Assembly (NCBI GenBank): GCA_900770335.1
Contig: CAAGKD010000143.1
Span: 1-11,722, forward strand
From: an uncultured Sutterella sp.
GTDB lineage: Bacteria > Pseudomonadota > Gammaproteobacteria > Burkholderiales > Burkholderiaceae_F
Direction: 5' to 3'
DNA: 11,722 bases
Every line of letters begins with the position of its first letter. Position 1 is the stretch's first letter. The position numbers were made by a program, and so were the translations under genes. A model generated the notes under the pieces. The model had not been told where the DNA came from. It was given only the letters and a program-made list of their open reading frames with translations, and did no database searches. Shown here one piece after another: positions 1 through 9,097 of the stretch.

Positions 1-1613
1 AGGTCCTGCTCGAAGTGCCGCTTGACTCCGGCGCCGAGCGCCGCATCCGCTTCGTCAAGGACCTGAGCGCCTACGACGGCGACTTCAGCGCGCTCTGGCG
101 AAGCGTCACCGCCGCCTCGGCCGAGGACGTCCTGGTCGTCGCCTGCAACCACGGCCAGATCCTCTCGCGCCTGAGAGGCCTCGGCGGCGCCGGCATGGCG
201 AGCGCGAACGAGGACGCCGCGCTCCTCGAGGACATGTTCTTCCGCGCGCGCAAGCAGGAATCCTTCGGCACGCTGCGCGTCTTCGACCTCTCGCGCACCT
301 CGCAGTCCGACCGCCTCCTTGAGATCGTCGAGAAGATCGCGACGATGAAGGAGTGGAGAGCTTGCGACGAGAAGGCCTGCCCGCACCGCACGACCTGTCC
401 GATCCGGCGCAACCTCGACCTCCTCTGGAACGCATCGGCAGGCAGCCCCTCCCTCACGGCCGAGCGCATGGCCGCGCTCGTGCGGTTCGCCGCCTTCGAC
501 GGCACGCACCTTCCCGTGCGCGAGCTCTTCCTGCTCGTCGTCAACGCGCTCCTCGGCATGACGGGCGATCCCCAGGAGAAGCGCCTCACGGCGAACTGCC
601 GCACGGTCGCGAAAATCGCCGCGGGCGAGAGCGCCGCGCGGATCGATCTCTTCAACAACATCCTCGGCGGCAACCTCTCGGAATCCGCCCGCGAGAAGAA
701 GTCCGTCTACCGGCGCCTCGCACAGTTCGACGTCGGCGGCGAGGGCGACCCCTGGTTCGACAACCTCATCGTCCTTGGAAGCGAAAATCCCGATCCCCGC
801 CTGCGCTCGCTCCATGAGACGCTCCTCGGAGACTTTGACAAGGATCCCTTCATCCCCGGAGCGACGGAGTCTGACGCGTACTTCGCCCCCCGCTCCAGAA
901 AGACCGCCGGAAAGAGCCGCGCAGATGAGACGGAGCTTCTCGCGGAACGCACTGACTGGCTCGTTCGCGCGCGACGGCGCGTGTTCTTCCTCTTCCCGGA
1001 GGACCGAAGGGGAGCGCGAAGCGCGAAGGCCCCGAACGTCTGGGCGCTCACGGCGATGCGCGAGGCGGACAGGTATCTCGAACTCCGCAACGACGCCAAA
1101 GGAATGGAGGGCGAGCACATCCAGATCGACGACACCGTCCTCGCGGGCCTCAACCGGGTGCTCACCGGATGCGCTTCCGAATCGGACTCGGACTACAAAA
1201 TTCGCGTCGCAACGAACGGCGCGAGCTCTCGCGCGCCCGTCGGCTCGCTTGAGGTCTGCGCCATTGATGCGGATGCGCGGAGCCGCCGTTGCGACGCCTG
1301 GATCGAGATGAGCGGCGCCGTTGACGCCGCGCCCGAAATCGTCTTCAGCCCGAACGAGGGCGAAGCCGGCGAGATCCGCTTTCCGCTCACGCCCCGGCGG
1401 TATGAATTCCTCGCGCGCGCAGCAGCAGGGACCCTCCCCACGTCCTTCTCCGGGCAGTGCCAGTCGGAGTTCTTCTCCCTCAAGGCGCGTCTGATCCGCG
1501 CCGCCGAGCGCGTCGCGCCGAACCCCAGAAAGCTCGAGCTGCGCCTCATGACCGGCCGGCCGGTCAAGCTCCAGCTCGAATCCCCCGAATCCCCTGAAGG
1601 AGCGATGAAATGA
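1..1613 (+). CDS. dptF: DptF-like ATPase subunit of a phosphorothioation-dependent restriction system (5' partial)
   Basis: The reading frame is open from the first complete codon (position 3), so the true start and probably the P-loop lie upstream; 536 residues are visible. The visible part begins just before a hydrophobic strand, VVACNHG (nt 135-155), which resembles the strand after Walker B in AAA/STAND-type ATPases. A small Cys cluster follows (C-x4-C-x5-C, codons at 363, 378 and 396, with a His between). The C-terminal third (about nt 1380-1500) holds a module with a TLPTSFS core. The stop overlaps the next start as ATGA, implying translational coupling. In the DptFGH (DndFGH) complex, DptF is the smaller ATPase, working with DptG and DptH in the cytoplasm against DNA that lacks phosphorothioate. 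The assignment rests on operon order and remembered family features, not on a catalytic motif visible here. SspF or another defence ATPase remains possible. Confidence 0.6.
   Translation, partial: VLLEVPLDSGAERRIRFVKDLSAYDGDFSALWRSVTAASAEDVLVVACNHGQILSRLRGLGGAGMASANEDAALLEDMFFRARKQESFGTLRVFDLSRTSQSDRLLEIVEKIATMKEWRACDEKACPHRTTCPIRRNLDLLWNASAGSPSLTAERMAALVRFAAFDGTHLPVRELFLLVVNALLGMTGDPQEKRLTANCRTVAKIAAGESAARIDLFNNILGGNLSESAREKKSVYRRLAQFDVGGEGDPWFDNLIVLGSENPDPRLRSLHETLLGDFDKDPFIPGATESDAYFAPRSRKTAGKSRADETELLAERTDWLVRARRRVFFLFPEDRRGARSAKAPNVWALTAMREADRYLELRNDAKGMEGEHIQIDDTVLAGLNRVLTGCASESDSDYKIRVATNGASSRAPVGSLEVCAIDADARSRRCDAWIEMSGAVDAAPEIVFSPNEGEAGEIRFPLTPRRYEFLARAAAGTLPTSFSGQCQSEFFSLKARLIRAAERVAPNPRKLELRLMTGRPVKLQLESPESPEGAMK
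1597..1602 (+). promoter_or_regulatory. Ribosome binding site for the DptG-like gene
   Basis: AAGGAG lies 7 nt before the ATG at 1610, inside the last codons of the preceding gene. It fixes the start that overlaps the upstream stop as ATGA. Confidence 0.8.
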
Positions 1614-3220
1614 CAGACCTCTCCGGATCCGGCCGTTCCGACCGATTCGCCATCCGCGGCGACTGCTGCATCGAAGAGCGCATCTGGGGCCGGCGGCTCT
1701 ACGACGAGCAGAGCGGCGTCATCTCGCTTCTCGAGCTCCTGTGCGTGTTCAACGCGGCGCCCTTCCCCTCCGGAAGTCCGGACGCGCCGTCAGAGGCCTC
1801 ATGCCGGATGCACGACTACGAGATCCCGAAGCGCTCCGCCCTGAGAAGCCTCGTCTTCAACAACCCGTACGTCGATGAGGGCGATGCGGCCGATCCAAAC
1901 GCATGGGAGACCTGGCGAAGCCGGTTCAGCCAGGACAAGGGCACGACCGCGCTCATGGGCGGGGAGAACTGGGTCGCTTCGCCCGAGCGGCTCGAGGAGC
2001 TCCGAGCGTGCTTCCCGGGACGCGAGAGCTTCCAGGACTTCCGCCGCGTCATCCATTTCCTGCGCGCCTCAGGGATCAACCGCGACACGAACCGACGCTG
2101 GACGAGCCAGTTCATCTTCCCCTGGGGGCGCAGCTGCCTCTACGCGGACCTTGACAACGCAGGCAAGCCCGACCGGCGGTTCTTCGCGCGCAATGGCGAG
2201 CTTCTCTATCTGCTCCTCTCCCACGCGCAGCGCCGCGAGGAGCTCGGCGGCCTGCTGCGCGAAAAGCTCCTTGACTCAGGCAATCCTCTCGACGCCCTGT
2301 GCAGACGCCTGACGCTGAGCTCGGGCGAGAAGGACGTCTGCCGCGTTCCTGGCTGGAGCCAGACCTCCCATGCGGGAGCCCTCCCCTGGGACCCCGAGCA
2401 CGGGATCGACTTCGTCACGCCGAGCCTGAGGCGCGTCAACATCCTCTGCGAGGACCTCATCGCCGCGCTCACGCTCCCGATCCAGACGCCTGACGTCATT
2501 CTCATCGCGTCGCGCCTGATCAGCCTCAATCTTCTCTGCTACTTCCTCGAGCAGAGCTCGGAGGCGCTCCGGCGCTTCGGCGCGGAGTCTGCGGGCGCCC
2601 CGAAGTACGCGTTCCTCTGCGAGGCCCTGCAGAAGCGGACCTCGGCCGTCCGGCGCATTTCGCAGAACCGCTTCAAGGCCAATGAGACCCGAAGCCTCGA
2701 CGCCGTGCGCGCCTTCTACGAGCGGTACGCCGAGGACGGACAGGCGCGGGCGGCCGAGGACGATGATCGTCCGTCCGCGGCGCAGGACGATGATGAAGAG
2801 GAAGGCGCGTCGGCGGCGTCAGGCTCGAAGCCCCTTTCGGAAGTCCTCGACGCGCACCGGTGCCACTGGGGCGCGAAACTGCACCGGGCGCTTGCGAAGG
2901 ACTGCGGACTCGCTTCGAAGCTCTGCGCGCGCGACTACCGCTACGCGCCCTCCGACGACCTCCTCGAGACCCTTGCGGCGACGCTCCTGCACGACGAGAA
3001 GCGCCTCCTCTTCTCGGAGTTCCTCGCCCGGGCCTACGAACGCTACGGCCTCGCCTTCGCCGAAAGCGAATGCCGCGCCGCGGGCTTCTCGGCCGAGGAG
3101 CTCGACGGCGCGGAGCTCAAGGCCAACGAGCGGCGGCTCATGAGGCGCCTCTCCGCGCTCGGCCTCGTCGCCTGGCTCTCGGACGGCTTCGAATTCGTCC
3201 TCAACCCGTACCGCGCCTGA
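1610..3220 (+). CDS. dptG: DptG-like subunit of a phosphorothioation-dependent restriction system
   Basis: This 536-residue protein has no recognised catalytic motif, signal peptide or membrane segment. The N-terminal part (about 1-370) is a mixed alpha/beta region that includes RRFFARNGELLYLLLSHAQR. A low-complexity acidic linker follows (about 375-410, with EDDD at 383-386 and DDDEEE at 393-398). The C-terminal part (about 410-536) is mostly helical and ends in a segment that looks like a winged helix (ANERRLMRRLSALGLVAWLSD), suggesting DNA or partner contact. It overlaps the preceding gene by 4 nt and precedes the giant FtsK-type gene by 64 bp, so the three are probably one transcript. In DptFGH the middle subunit is a non-enzymatic partner of F and H. 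It is longer than the roughly 440 residues I recall for DptG, partly because of the acidic linker. The call depends mainly on position between F-like and H-like genes; SspG is the alternative. Confidence 0.55.
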   Translation: MTDLSGSGRSDRFAIRGDCCIEERIWGRRLYDEQSGVISLLELLCVFNAAPFPSGSPDAPSEASCRMHDYEIPKRSALRSLVFNNPYVDEGDAADPNAWETWRSRFSQDKGTTALMGGENWVASPERLEELRACFPGRESFQDFRRVIHFLRASGINRDTNRRWTSQFIFPWGRSCLYADLDNAGKPDRRFFARNGELLYLLLSHAQRREELGGLLREKLLDSGNPLDALCRRLTLSSGEKDVCRVPGWSQTSHAGALPWDPEHGIDFVTPSLRRVNILCEDLIAALTLPIQTPDVILIASRLISLNLLCYFLEQSSEALRRFGAESAGAPKYAFLCEALQKRTSAVRRISQNRFKANETRSLDAVRAFYERYAEDGQARAAEDDDRPSAAQDDDEEEGASAASGSKPLSEVLDAHRCHWGAKLHRALAKDCGLASKLCARDYRYAPSDDLLETLAATLLHDEKRLLFSEFLARAYERYGLAFAESECRAAGFSAEELDGAELKANERRLMRRLSALGLVAWLSDGFEFVLNPYRA

Positions 3221-3270
3221 GCGCCCGGCCCTCTGAAGGCGCCGCGGGCACAGCAATCAAGCAAACTGAA

Positions 3271-3278
3271 AGAAGGAG
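3271..3278 (+). promoter_or_regulatory. Ribosome binding site for the DptH-like gene
   Basis: AGAAGGAG lies 6 nt upstream of the ATG at 3285 in the 64-bp gap after the DptG-like gene. It is the strongest Shine-Dalgarno in the window and supports this start. I see no terminator or convincing promoter in the gap. Confidence 0.85.
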
Positions 3279-3284
3279 ACGCGC

Positions 3285-6200
3285 ATGGACCACCTCGCCC
3301 AAGAGACCCGGGAGACTCAGGAGCTGCGGCTCATCGGCGGCGTCGCGCGCCGCCTTGTCTCGGAGCGCCTGACCGAATGCAGGGACTCCGACGTCCGAAG
3401 CGCCCGCCTGCGCTTCGACTCGCTCGGCGAGGAAACGCTCGCCGCCTGCGTGAACGCCGTCGCCGCCGACCGGCAGCTCTTCAATCCCGACGCTCCAGAG
3501 AATGAGGCGCAAAATTTCATCGACCTGCGGATCCCCCGCGAGCTCGTGCGCGCCGAAGACATCCGCGACCCGCGGGTCCTCTTTGACGGCAACGCCGCAG
3601 CCGCGCGCAACCTCGTGACCGACAAGCGCATCCTGCTCTTTGCGAACGGCCCGACGAGCCTCGTCGAGGACACGTTGAAGGAGGTGATCTCCATTTCGGA
3701 GAAGGACCTCCTCGAGCAGCCCGCCCTCTGGATCCCCGGCGTCGTCTCGCTCCTGCCTCAGCTCGCCGGGAACGCGGCGATCCACGACCAGCTCCTTGCG
3801 ATGTTCACGGGCTTCACCAGGACGATGCACCGGAGCCTCGTCCTTTGCGCGCGGCACCTGATTGAGTCGGCGCGCTTCGTCGCCGCCGGCGTGCCCGTTG
3901 ACGAGGCTGCATCGGAAGCGCTCCCCGCGCTGCGGCTTCCGAAGTGGCGCTCCGTCATGCCCAGGCCGAAGAGCTTCGCGGACCCCCGCGCCTGGGCGGA
4001 GAGCTTTGAGCTTGTTCGAGGTATGCCGGAGGACCTCTTCGCGACGGATGCGCGCCCCGTGTCGATGCCGCTCGAGACACTCCGACGAAACCTCGAGAAC
4101 CTTGCGGACGAGGGGCTGCGCGCCGAAGCGCTCGAGCTCTACGAGGCGATCGCAAGTGACGCGGACGGCTCGGGCGAGCGCCGCTGGAGCGAGCTTCTCG
4201 GTCTCGACTGGGAGGCCGACGCGCTCGGGGACTTCCTCTGCGTGCGCGAAGCGGCTCCGAAGCGGCGCACGCTCGGCCGCGAGACGCTCGATTTCTTCGA
4301 ATCGCAGCACAACGAAAAGCTCGGGATCATGATCCCGGGCCTGCGCCGCCCCGTCGGCGAGTTCCTCGAGGACTTCGCGCAGAACGACCGCGCGAAGCAC
4401 ACCGAGGAGTTCCGCGACGAGGCGCGGCTCTTCCTCTCGGCCGCCGAGAGCGTTCTTGCGGAAGACTCCAAGCTCTTTGCGAAGTGGGAGAAAATCGTCT
4501 TCCCGCGCGTGATCGAAGGGACGGACTTCATCGACTGCATCCTGCAGGCGGCGTTCATTCTCGCCCGACAGTCCCTCGCGGACAGGGCGCGCCTCAAGGA
4601 CCCCGTGCTCCTGCTCACCTGCCAGACGCCCACGAGGCGCTTCTTCGAGGAGACGAACGCGGGACTGATCGGCGCGTTCTCCGCGCTCTGCCGGGGGCTC
4701 GAGACCGAATGCCCGGGCTTCATCGCCTTCCGATTCAAGTCGCTCAGCTTCAGCAGGACCGGCGGGCTCAATCCCCTTTTTCACTTCAACGAGGCCCGCG
4801 CACGCCTGCCCAAATACGCGAAGAAGCGCGCCTCGCAGTCCGTGAGCAAGGAGGCGCTGCAGATCACCTTCCTTGCCGCGCTCACCGAGCGCGGCAAGGA
4901 GGACGCGCAGGCCAAGAGGAACACCGGAATCCGCATCGTCTGGAAGCTCCCCAAGAACGGCATGGGGCTCAACCTCGCCCGCGACCTTGCGGGGCTCCTT
5001 GAAAAGGGAAAGGACGGCGACCACGCCTTCCGGATCCTCGCGGGCCGGAACTACCGCCAGGCCAACGCCAAGGGCGTGCTCTCGGAGATCTCCCTCTCTG
5101 AGCCGGGGTCCTTCGGCATCGGACACGCCTCGTTCGTGTCAGCCATGAGGCGCATGAAGGCCGGCTGGGACCTCGAGAAGGCGTTTGACGACCTTCTCGC
5201 CGCTTCCGAGACGTCGACCGTCTCCGCCGTCCGCGCGGCCTGGGACGACTTCCGGACGAAATACCGCGCCGCCCTCGCCGCTGCGCTTGAGGTCGGCCTC
5301 GGCGCGGCTGAAATCGCCGACATGCACGATGCCTTCGGCGAGCTCCTGCGCGTCGCGGCGAAGTCCTCCGAGCGCTCGCAGCGCTTCCGGCAGCATGCGC
5401 TTTCGACCCTCCTCTCGGTCGGCGTCTTCTCCTTCGCCTCCGGGAAAACCGTCCACGCGGTCGCGACGCCCTGGAATCCCCTGAGGCTCTTCGAGCTCCA
5501 CCGCGACTTCACCGCGAAGACCGCCCTGATCGGCGAGCTCATCGGCAATCCTGAGGACGCCCCGGCGGACCCCGAGGGGTTTGTGCGGACGCTGGCATTG
5601 CGGCGCGAGTCCCACGCCCCCGCGATCGTCGTCTGCCCTGAGGAGAGCAATCAGGAAGACGACGCGCTCGTCTGCCGGATGATCCTCGCGCCGATCGAGC
5701 ATGACTGCGGCTACACGCTCCTCTCGCACGTCTGCGGACCGAACTGCCGCGCCGCAGGCGCGGACCCGAAGGCCGTCGCCGAACTCACCGAAGTCGTCGA
5801 GAAGAACTACCTTTCTCTCATGCCGCAGGCGACGAACTGCCTGCGGATACTGCTCCCTGACGCCGACGGGAGGGACTTCCCCCTGGCCGTCATGCGCGAC
5901 CTCGCCGAGAAGCTGCCCGAAGACGAGCGCATCCGGATCTGCGCGGGCGGACTCGGCCTCCCGGAACGCCCCTACTGCCGAGAGGAGGCGTCGGCGCTCT
6001 TCAGCGGACTGCTCGATGCGACGAGCAGGAGCGACGCGATGCGCGAGGAGAGCCTCGTCTCGACCTCATTGAGATCCCGCCTCGCCTTCAGCGTCACGCC
6101 CGCGGACGCCGGCCTCGCAGCCCTCATGGCAACGCCCGACGACGGCGTCCGGCCCTTTGACCTCGCCTTCCTCGACCGGTTCTTCACGACCCGGGCCTCG

Positions 6201-9005
6201 ATCGACTGGGTCGCGCTGCCGCGAAGGAAAGCCCCCGCGAACCCCTACAACCTCTTCGAGTCCCTGCAGCCCGTCTCCCGGCGGCTCGTCGAGGTCGGGC
6301 GCGAGTTCGTCTCCTCGACGCTCCTCGCCGCAGGCGCGATCGACGGGCCCGGTCACGCCTGGCTCAACGCCGTGTCGATGCTAACCGAGGACAAGCCTGC
6401 GGAAGACGGCGCCAGGTTCCTCTATCCTGCGCTCAGACTCGACTGCTCCGAGGACGAGATCCTGAGGGAGATCCGCAGGATCCACGGCCTTGCGCAGTGG
6501 GTCGTCACCAGCAACGAGCTCATCGACCGACGGCAGCTCCTCCAAAGCAGCATCCGCATCGTGCGCTACAAGCGCAACGCCTCCACGGGCCGCACGAGCA
6601 TCGTGAGCTCGCAGATGCCCACGGAACTCATTGCAGAACGGATCCGCAGGCTCGTGAGGAGCGTAGCGCCGACGCTTCAGGAGGAGACGATCAAGGCCGC
6701 CGCAGAGGAAGTGCTCGCCTGCGCGCACAGCATCTCGGGCTTTCTCGCCCTGCGCTCGGCGCGCAGCGACGCTTCGGCCTGCGAGATCACGGGACTCGCC
6801 CTCTCGAACCGGATCGCCTGCGCCGAAGCCGACCGGCTCATCGAGGAGGCCGGCGAGGGCTTCATCGCCCGCACGACGCTTCTCGTCGACGACTACGCGT
6901 CCGTCTTCAAGAACCGCTCGAAGCTCGCGGACCTTCTCGTTCTCACGCTCTGCGAGCGCGAGGGGCGGCTGAAGCTCCACATTGCGGTGACGGAGGCGAA
7001 GTTCTGGCGGAGCGCAAGCATTTCCGACGCGAAGAGCACCTCCTCCGCGCAGGCCGCCGCCACGGCTGAGATCCTCGTGAAAGCTCTCGGCGGGAGCGCA
7101 TCCTCCGCGCCCGAGCGCCCCGTCTGGTTCTCGCGGCTCGCGGACATGCTCCTCACGCTCGACTCCAAGGGGCTCAATAAATCGGTCGACTCCGAGGCGC
7201 TCATCGGCTTCGCCTACCGCATCCGGCGCGGAGAGTTCGACATCACCGTCAACGCCGCCTCGCACGTTTTCGTTCGCGACGAGGAGGGGCCCGCCGAGTG
7301 CGCAAGCCTTGACATGGACGTCGAGGGCTGCCCCGTGACGCAGCTCGTTCTGCGCAGGGAGGCCGTGGCGAGGCTTCTCGGCAAGACCGGAACGCTCGAC
7401 TGGGCGGACCTTGACGAAGCGATGGGCGACGCGCCCTGGTGTCCGAAGTTCAATGAGATCGAGCTCGGCGCCCCGTGGCGCTGGGCCGAGGGGCTCTCGC
7501 GCAACACGCTCGACGCGCCTCAGGAGAACGAAACGCCTCCAAAGAGCTTCAATCCTGAGGAGGAGGAGAACCGGGACGACCTCAGAAACGCCGAGGAGGA
7601 CGACGGCGACGACCATCCTGCCGTCGAGACCGCGGAGATGCCGGGAAAATCCAGGGCGGCTGATGAGCCTGCTGATCCTGCTGAGCCTGCTGGGGCCGCT
7701 GGCGTCGAAGAGCCCGCCCCAAACGTGTCTGATCCGGCGTCCGGCGGCTCAGGCGCCCCCGCGACCGGTGAATCCCGAAAATTCGGCGAGCCGGCCGCTC
7801 CTGCGAACGGCGTGATCCTCGTGGCGGACGAGCCCGAGCGCGTGTTCGCGCCGTCCTTTGAACGGCTCGTTTGGGAGAAAGGCGGCGACTTCACCTATTC
7901 GAAGGAGCGGGAGGACTGGGCTTCGGCCGCATCGAAAACCCTCCAGATGGCCCTTGCGGGCAAGGGCGTCCCCGCAAGGATTCTGCGCTGCAAGGTGACG
8001 CCCAACGGGTGCCTCGTCTGCTTCGAGGGCAGCGAGAAGCTCACCACGCAGGCGATCGAGAAGATGCGCGAGTATCTCCTTTCCGCGAAATCGATCAACA
8101 TCATCTTCTCCAAGCCCGCGCCCGGAGAGTTCCGCATTCTCTTCAACGACGGCTCGGGACGCCGCGAGCCCGTCTCGATGTGGAGCGCCTGGCGTTGCCA
8201 GAGCGTCCGGCGCGAGAGCGGCCTCAATCATTCCTTTGTCATCGGGCTCAAGGAGTCCGACGGCGAGCTTCTCCATCTCGATCCCATCGATCAGAGCCCG
8301 CACACGCTGATCGGAGGCGACACCGGCTCAGGAAAGACCGCGCTCGTGCAGTGCCTGCTCCTTGACATGGCGGCGACGAACCCGTCGAGCCTCCTGAAGA
8401 TCCGTCTCATTGATCCCAAGAAGGGCGTCGACTTCGCGCCGATCCGGGCGCTGCCGCACCTTGACGGGGATCCGGTGACGGACATCTCCGAGATTCCCGC
8501 GGCGATCGAGGGCCTCATCGAGGAGATGGAGCGCCGCTACAAGCTTTTCGAAGCCAACGGAACGAACAAGCTCGCGACCTACAACGAGCGCGCCGCGCCC
8601 GATGAGCGCCTGCCGGCGATTTTCCTCGTCCATGACGAGCTCGCCTTCTGCATGCAGGATCCGGAGTACAAGAAGACCGTCCCGCCGCTGCTCATCAAGC
8701 TCGCGACGAAGTCCCGCGCAGCCGGAATCTTCCTCATCCTCATCGCTCAGCGGCCTGACAAGGACGTCGTTCCGCCGCAGGTTCGCGACAACCTCGGCAA
8801 CCGCCTGATCCTCAAGATGCCCGCCGCGGCGTCCGTATTTGCGCTCGGTCAGAAGGGCGCGGAGAGGCTCCTCGGAAAGGGCCACATGGCCGCGAGCCTC
8901 AGCAACGAGCTCGAGTACGCGCAGGTGCCGTTCCTCTCGGACCGGAACGAGGTTCTGCTCGAGGTGGCTCAGGCGATCGCGGAGACGGACAAGGAGTGGA
9001 GATGA
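3285..9005 (+). CDS. dptH: DptH-like giant FtsK/SpoIIIE-type translocase with candidate nuclease motif
   Basis: This 1906-residue cytoplasmic protein has no membrane segments. Residues 1 to about 1150 are a long, mostly helical region of unknown fold, with a possible metal-binding cluster (C808, H815, C817, C821). Around 1205-1260 there is a PD-(D/E)XK-like pattern: D1216, then TEAK giving E1237 and K1239, with Q1256 in the next helix. Residues about 1414-1511 form an acidic, Pro/Ala-rich linker. After it come an FtsK-like beta subdomain (about 1540-1620) and the motor: Walker A GGDTGSGKT (1677-1685, K1684), LIDPKKGVDF, Walker B IFLVHDE (D1784, E1785) and AQRP (1821-1824), ending with the FtsK-like LLGKGHM. 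In DptFGH/DndFGH, H is the large FtsK/HerA-type motor that, with F and G, damages unmodified DNA. The motor call is certain and the DptH family call is likely. SspH, or an unnamed nuclease-translocase, is the alternative. Confidence 0.68.
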   Translation: MDHLAQETRETQELRLIGGVARRLVSERLTECRDSDVRSARLRFDSLGEETLAACVNAVAADRQLFNPDAPENEAQNFIDLRIPRELVRAEDIRDPRVLFDGNAAAARNLVTDKRILLFANGPTSLVEDTLKEVISISEKDLLEQPALWIPGVVSLLPQLAGNAAIHDQLLAMFTGFTRTMHRSLVLCARHLIESARFVAAGVPVDEAASEALPALRLPKWRSVMPRPKSFADPRAWAESFELVRGMPEDLFATDARPVSMPLETLRRNLENLADEGLRAEALELYEAIASDADGSGERRWSELLGLDWEADALGDFLCVREAAPKRRTLGRETLDFFESQHNEKLGIMIPGLRRPVGEFLEDFAQNDRAKHTEEFRDEARLFLSAAESVLAEDSKLFAKWEKIVFPRVIEGTDFIDCILQAAFILARQSLADRARLKDPVLLLTCQTPTRRFFEETNAGLIGAFSALCRGLETECPGFIAFRFKSLSFSRTGGLNPLFHFNEARARLPKYAKKRASQSVSKEALQITFLAALTERGKEDAQAKRNTGIRIVWKLPKNGMGLNLARDLAGLLEKGKDGDHAFRILAGRNYRQANAKGVLSEISLSEPGSFGIGHASFVSAMRRMKAGWDLEKAFDDLLAASETSTVSAVRAAWDDFRTKYRAALAAALEVGLGAAEIADMHDAFGELLRVAAKSSERSQRFRQHALSTLLSVGVFSFASGKTVHAVATPWNPLRLFELHRDFTAKTALIGELIGNPEDAPADPEGFVRTLALRRESHAPAIVVCPEESNQEDDALVCRMILAPIEHDCGYTLLSHVCGPNCRAAGADPKAVAELTEVVEKNYLSLMPQATNCLRILLPDADGRDFPLAVMRDLAEKLPEDERIRICAGGLGLPERPYCREEASALFSGLLDATSRSDAMREESLVSTSLRSRLAFSVTPADAGLAALMATPDDGVRPFDLAFLDRFFTTRASIDWVALPRRKAPANPYNLFESLQPVSRRLVEVGREFVSSTLLAAGAIDGPGHAWLNAVSMLTEDKPAEDGARFLYPALRLDCSEDEILREIRRIHGLAQWVVTSNELIDRRQLLQSSIRIVRYKRNASTGRTSIVSSQMPTELIAERIRRLVRSVAPTLQEETIKAAAEEVLACAHSISGFLALRSARSDASACEITGLALSNRIACAEADRLIEEAGEGFIARTTLLVDDYASVFKNRSKLADLLVLTLCEREGRLKLHIAVTEAKFWRSASISDAKSTSSAQAAATAEILVKALGGSASSAPERPVWFSRLADMLLTLDSKGLNKSVDSEALIGFAYRIRRGEFDITVNAASHVFVRDEEGPAECASLDMDVEGCPVTQLVLRREAVARLLGKTGTLDWADLDEAMGDAPWCPKFNEIELGAPWRWAEGLSRNTLDAPQENETPPKSFNPEEEENRDDLRNAEEDDGDDHPAVETAEMPGKSRAADEPADPAEPAGAAGVEEPAPNVSDPASGGSGAPATGESRKFGEPAAPANGVILVADEPERVFAPSFERLVWEKGGDFTYSKEREDWASAASKTLQMALAGKGVPARILRCKVTPNGCLVCFEGSEKLTTQAIEKMREYLLSAKSINIIFSKPAPGEFRILFNDGSGRREPVSMWSAWRCQSVRRESGLNHSFVIGLKESDGELLHLDPIDQSPHTLIGGDTGSGKTALVQCLLLDMAATNPSSLLKIRLIDPKKGVDFAPIRALPHLDGDPVTDISEIPAAIEGLIEEMERRYKLFEANGTNKLATYNERAAPDERLPAIFLVHDELAFCMQDPEYKKTVPPLLIKLATKSRAAGIFLILIAQRPDKDVVPPQVRDNLGNRLILKMPAAASVFALGQKGAERLLGKGHMAASLSNELEYAQVPFLSDRNEVLLEVAQAIAETDKEWR
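7665..7691 (+). repeat. Three 9-bp tandem repeats in the DptH-like linker
   Basis: GAGCCTGCT, GATCCTGCT and GAGCCTGCT run head to tail, with a degenerate fourth unit GGGGCCGCT at 7692-7700. They encode EPA-DPA-EPA within the disordered linker before the FtsK motor. Because units are multiples of three, copy-number changes would keep the frame and alter linker length. Confidence 0.8.
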
Positions 9006-9011
9006 TGCTGT

Positions 9012-9045
9012 TCCGGCCTCTTCTCTTCGTGAGCGGGAGGCCGGA
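9012..9045 (+). terminator. Hairpin after the dptFGH-like operon, possible terminator
   Basis: TCCGGCCTC (9012-9020) and GAGGCCGGA (9037-9045) form a perfect 9-bp GC-rich inverted repeat with a 16-nt loop, starting 7 nt after the stop at 9005. No T-run follows, so it is not a textbook intrinsic terminator. It may protect the 3' end or act with a factor. Confidence 0.5.
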
Positions 9046-9097
9046 GCCTCATCAGAATGCACAGAGCTCATCTGCGAGCGATCATTTCTCATTCGCA

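Noticed and set aside
3201..5126. 641-codon open frame on the minus strand, antisense to the DptH-like gene
   Set aside because: High GC leaves long stop-free antisense frames. Its translation is rich in Arg, Glu and Leu with no recognisable domain, while the plus strand has a strong ribosome binding site and clear FtsK motifs.
6381..7616. 411-codon open frame on the minus strand
   Set aside because: Same shadow effect inside the DptH-like gene; no recognisable motif in the product.
1..9005. BREX or plain FtsK/HerA cell-division and conjugation locus
   Set aside because: No methyltransferase, PglZ or helicase motif is visible. The motor protein lacks FtsK membrane segments and the gamma domain, and its two upstream partners do not fit division or conjugation genes.
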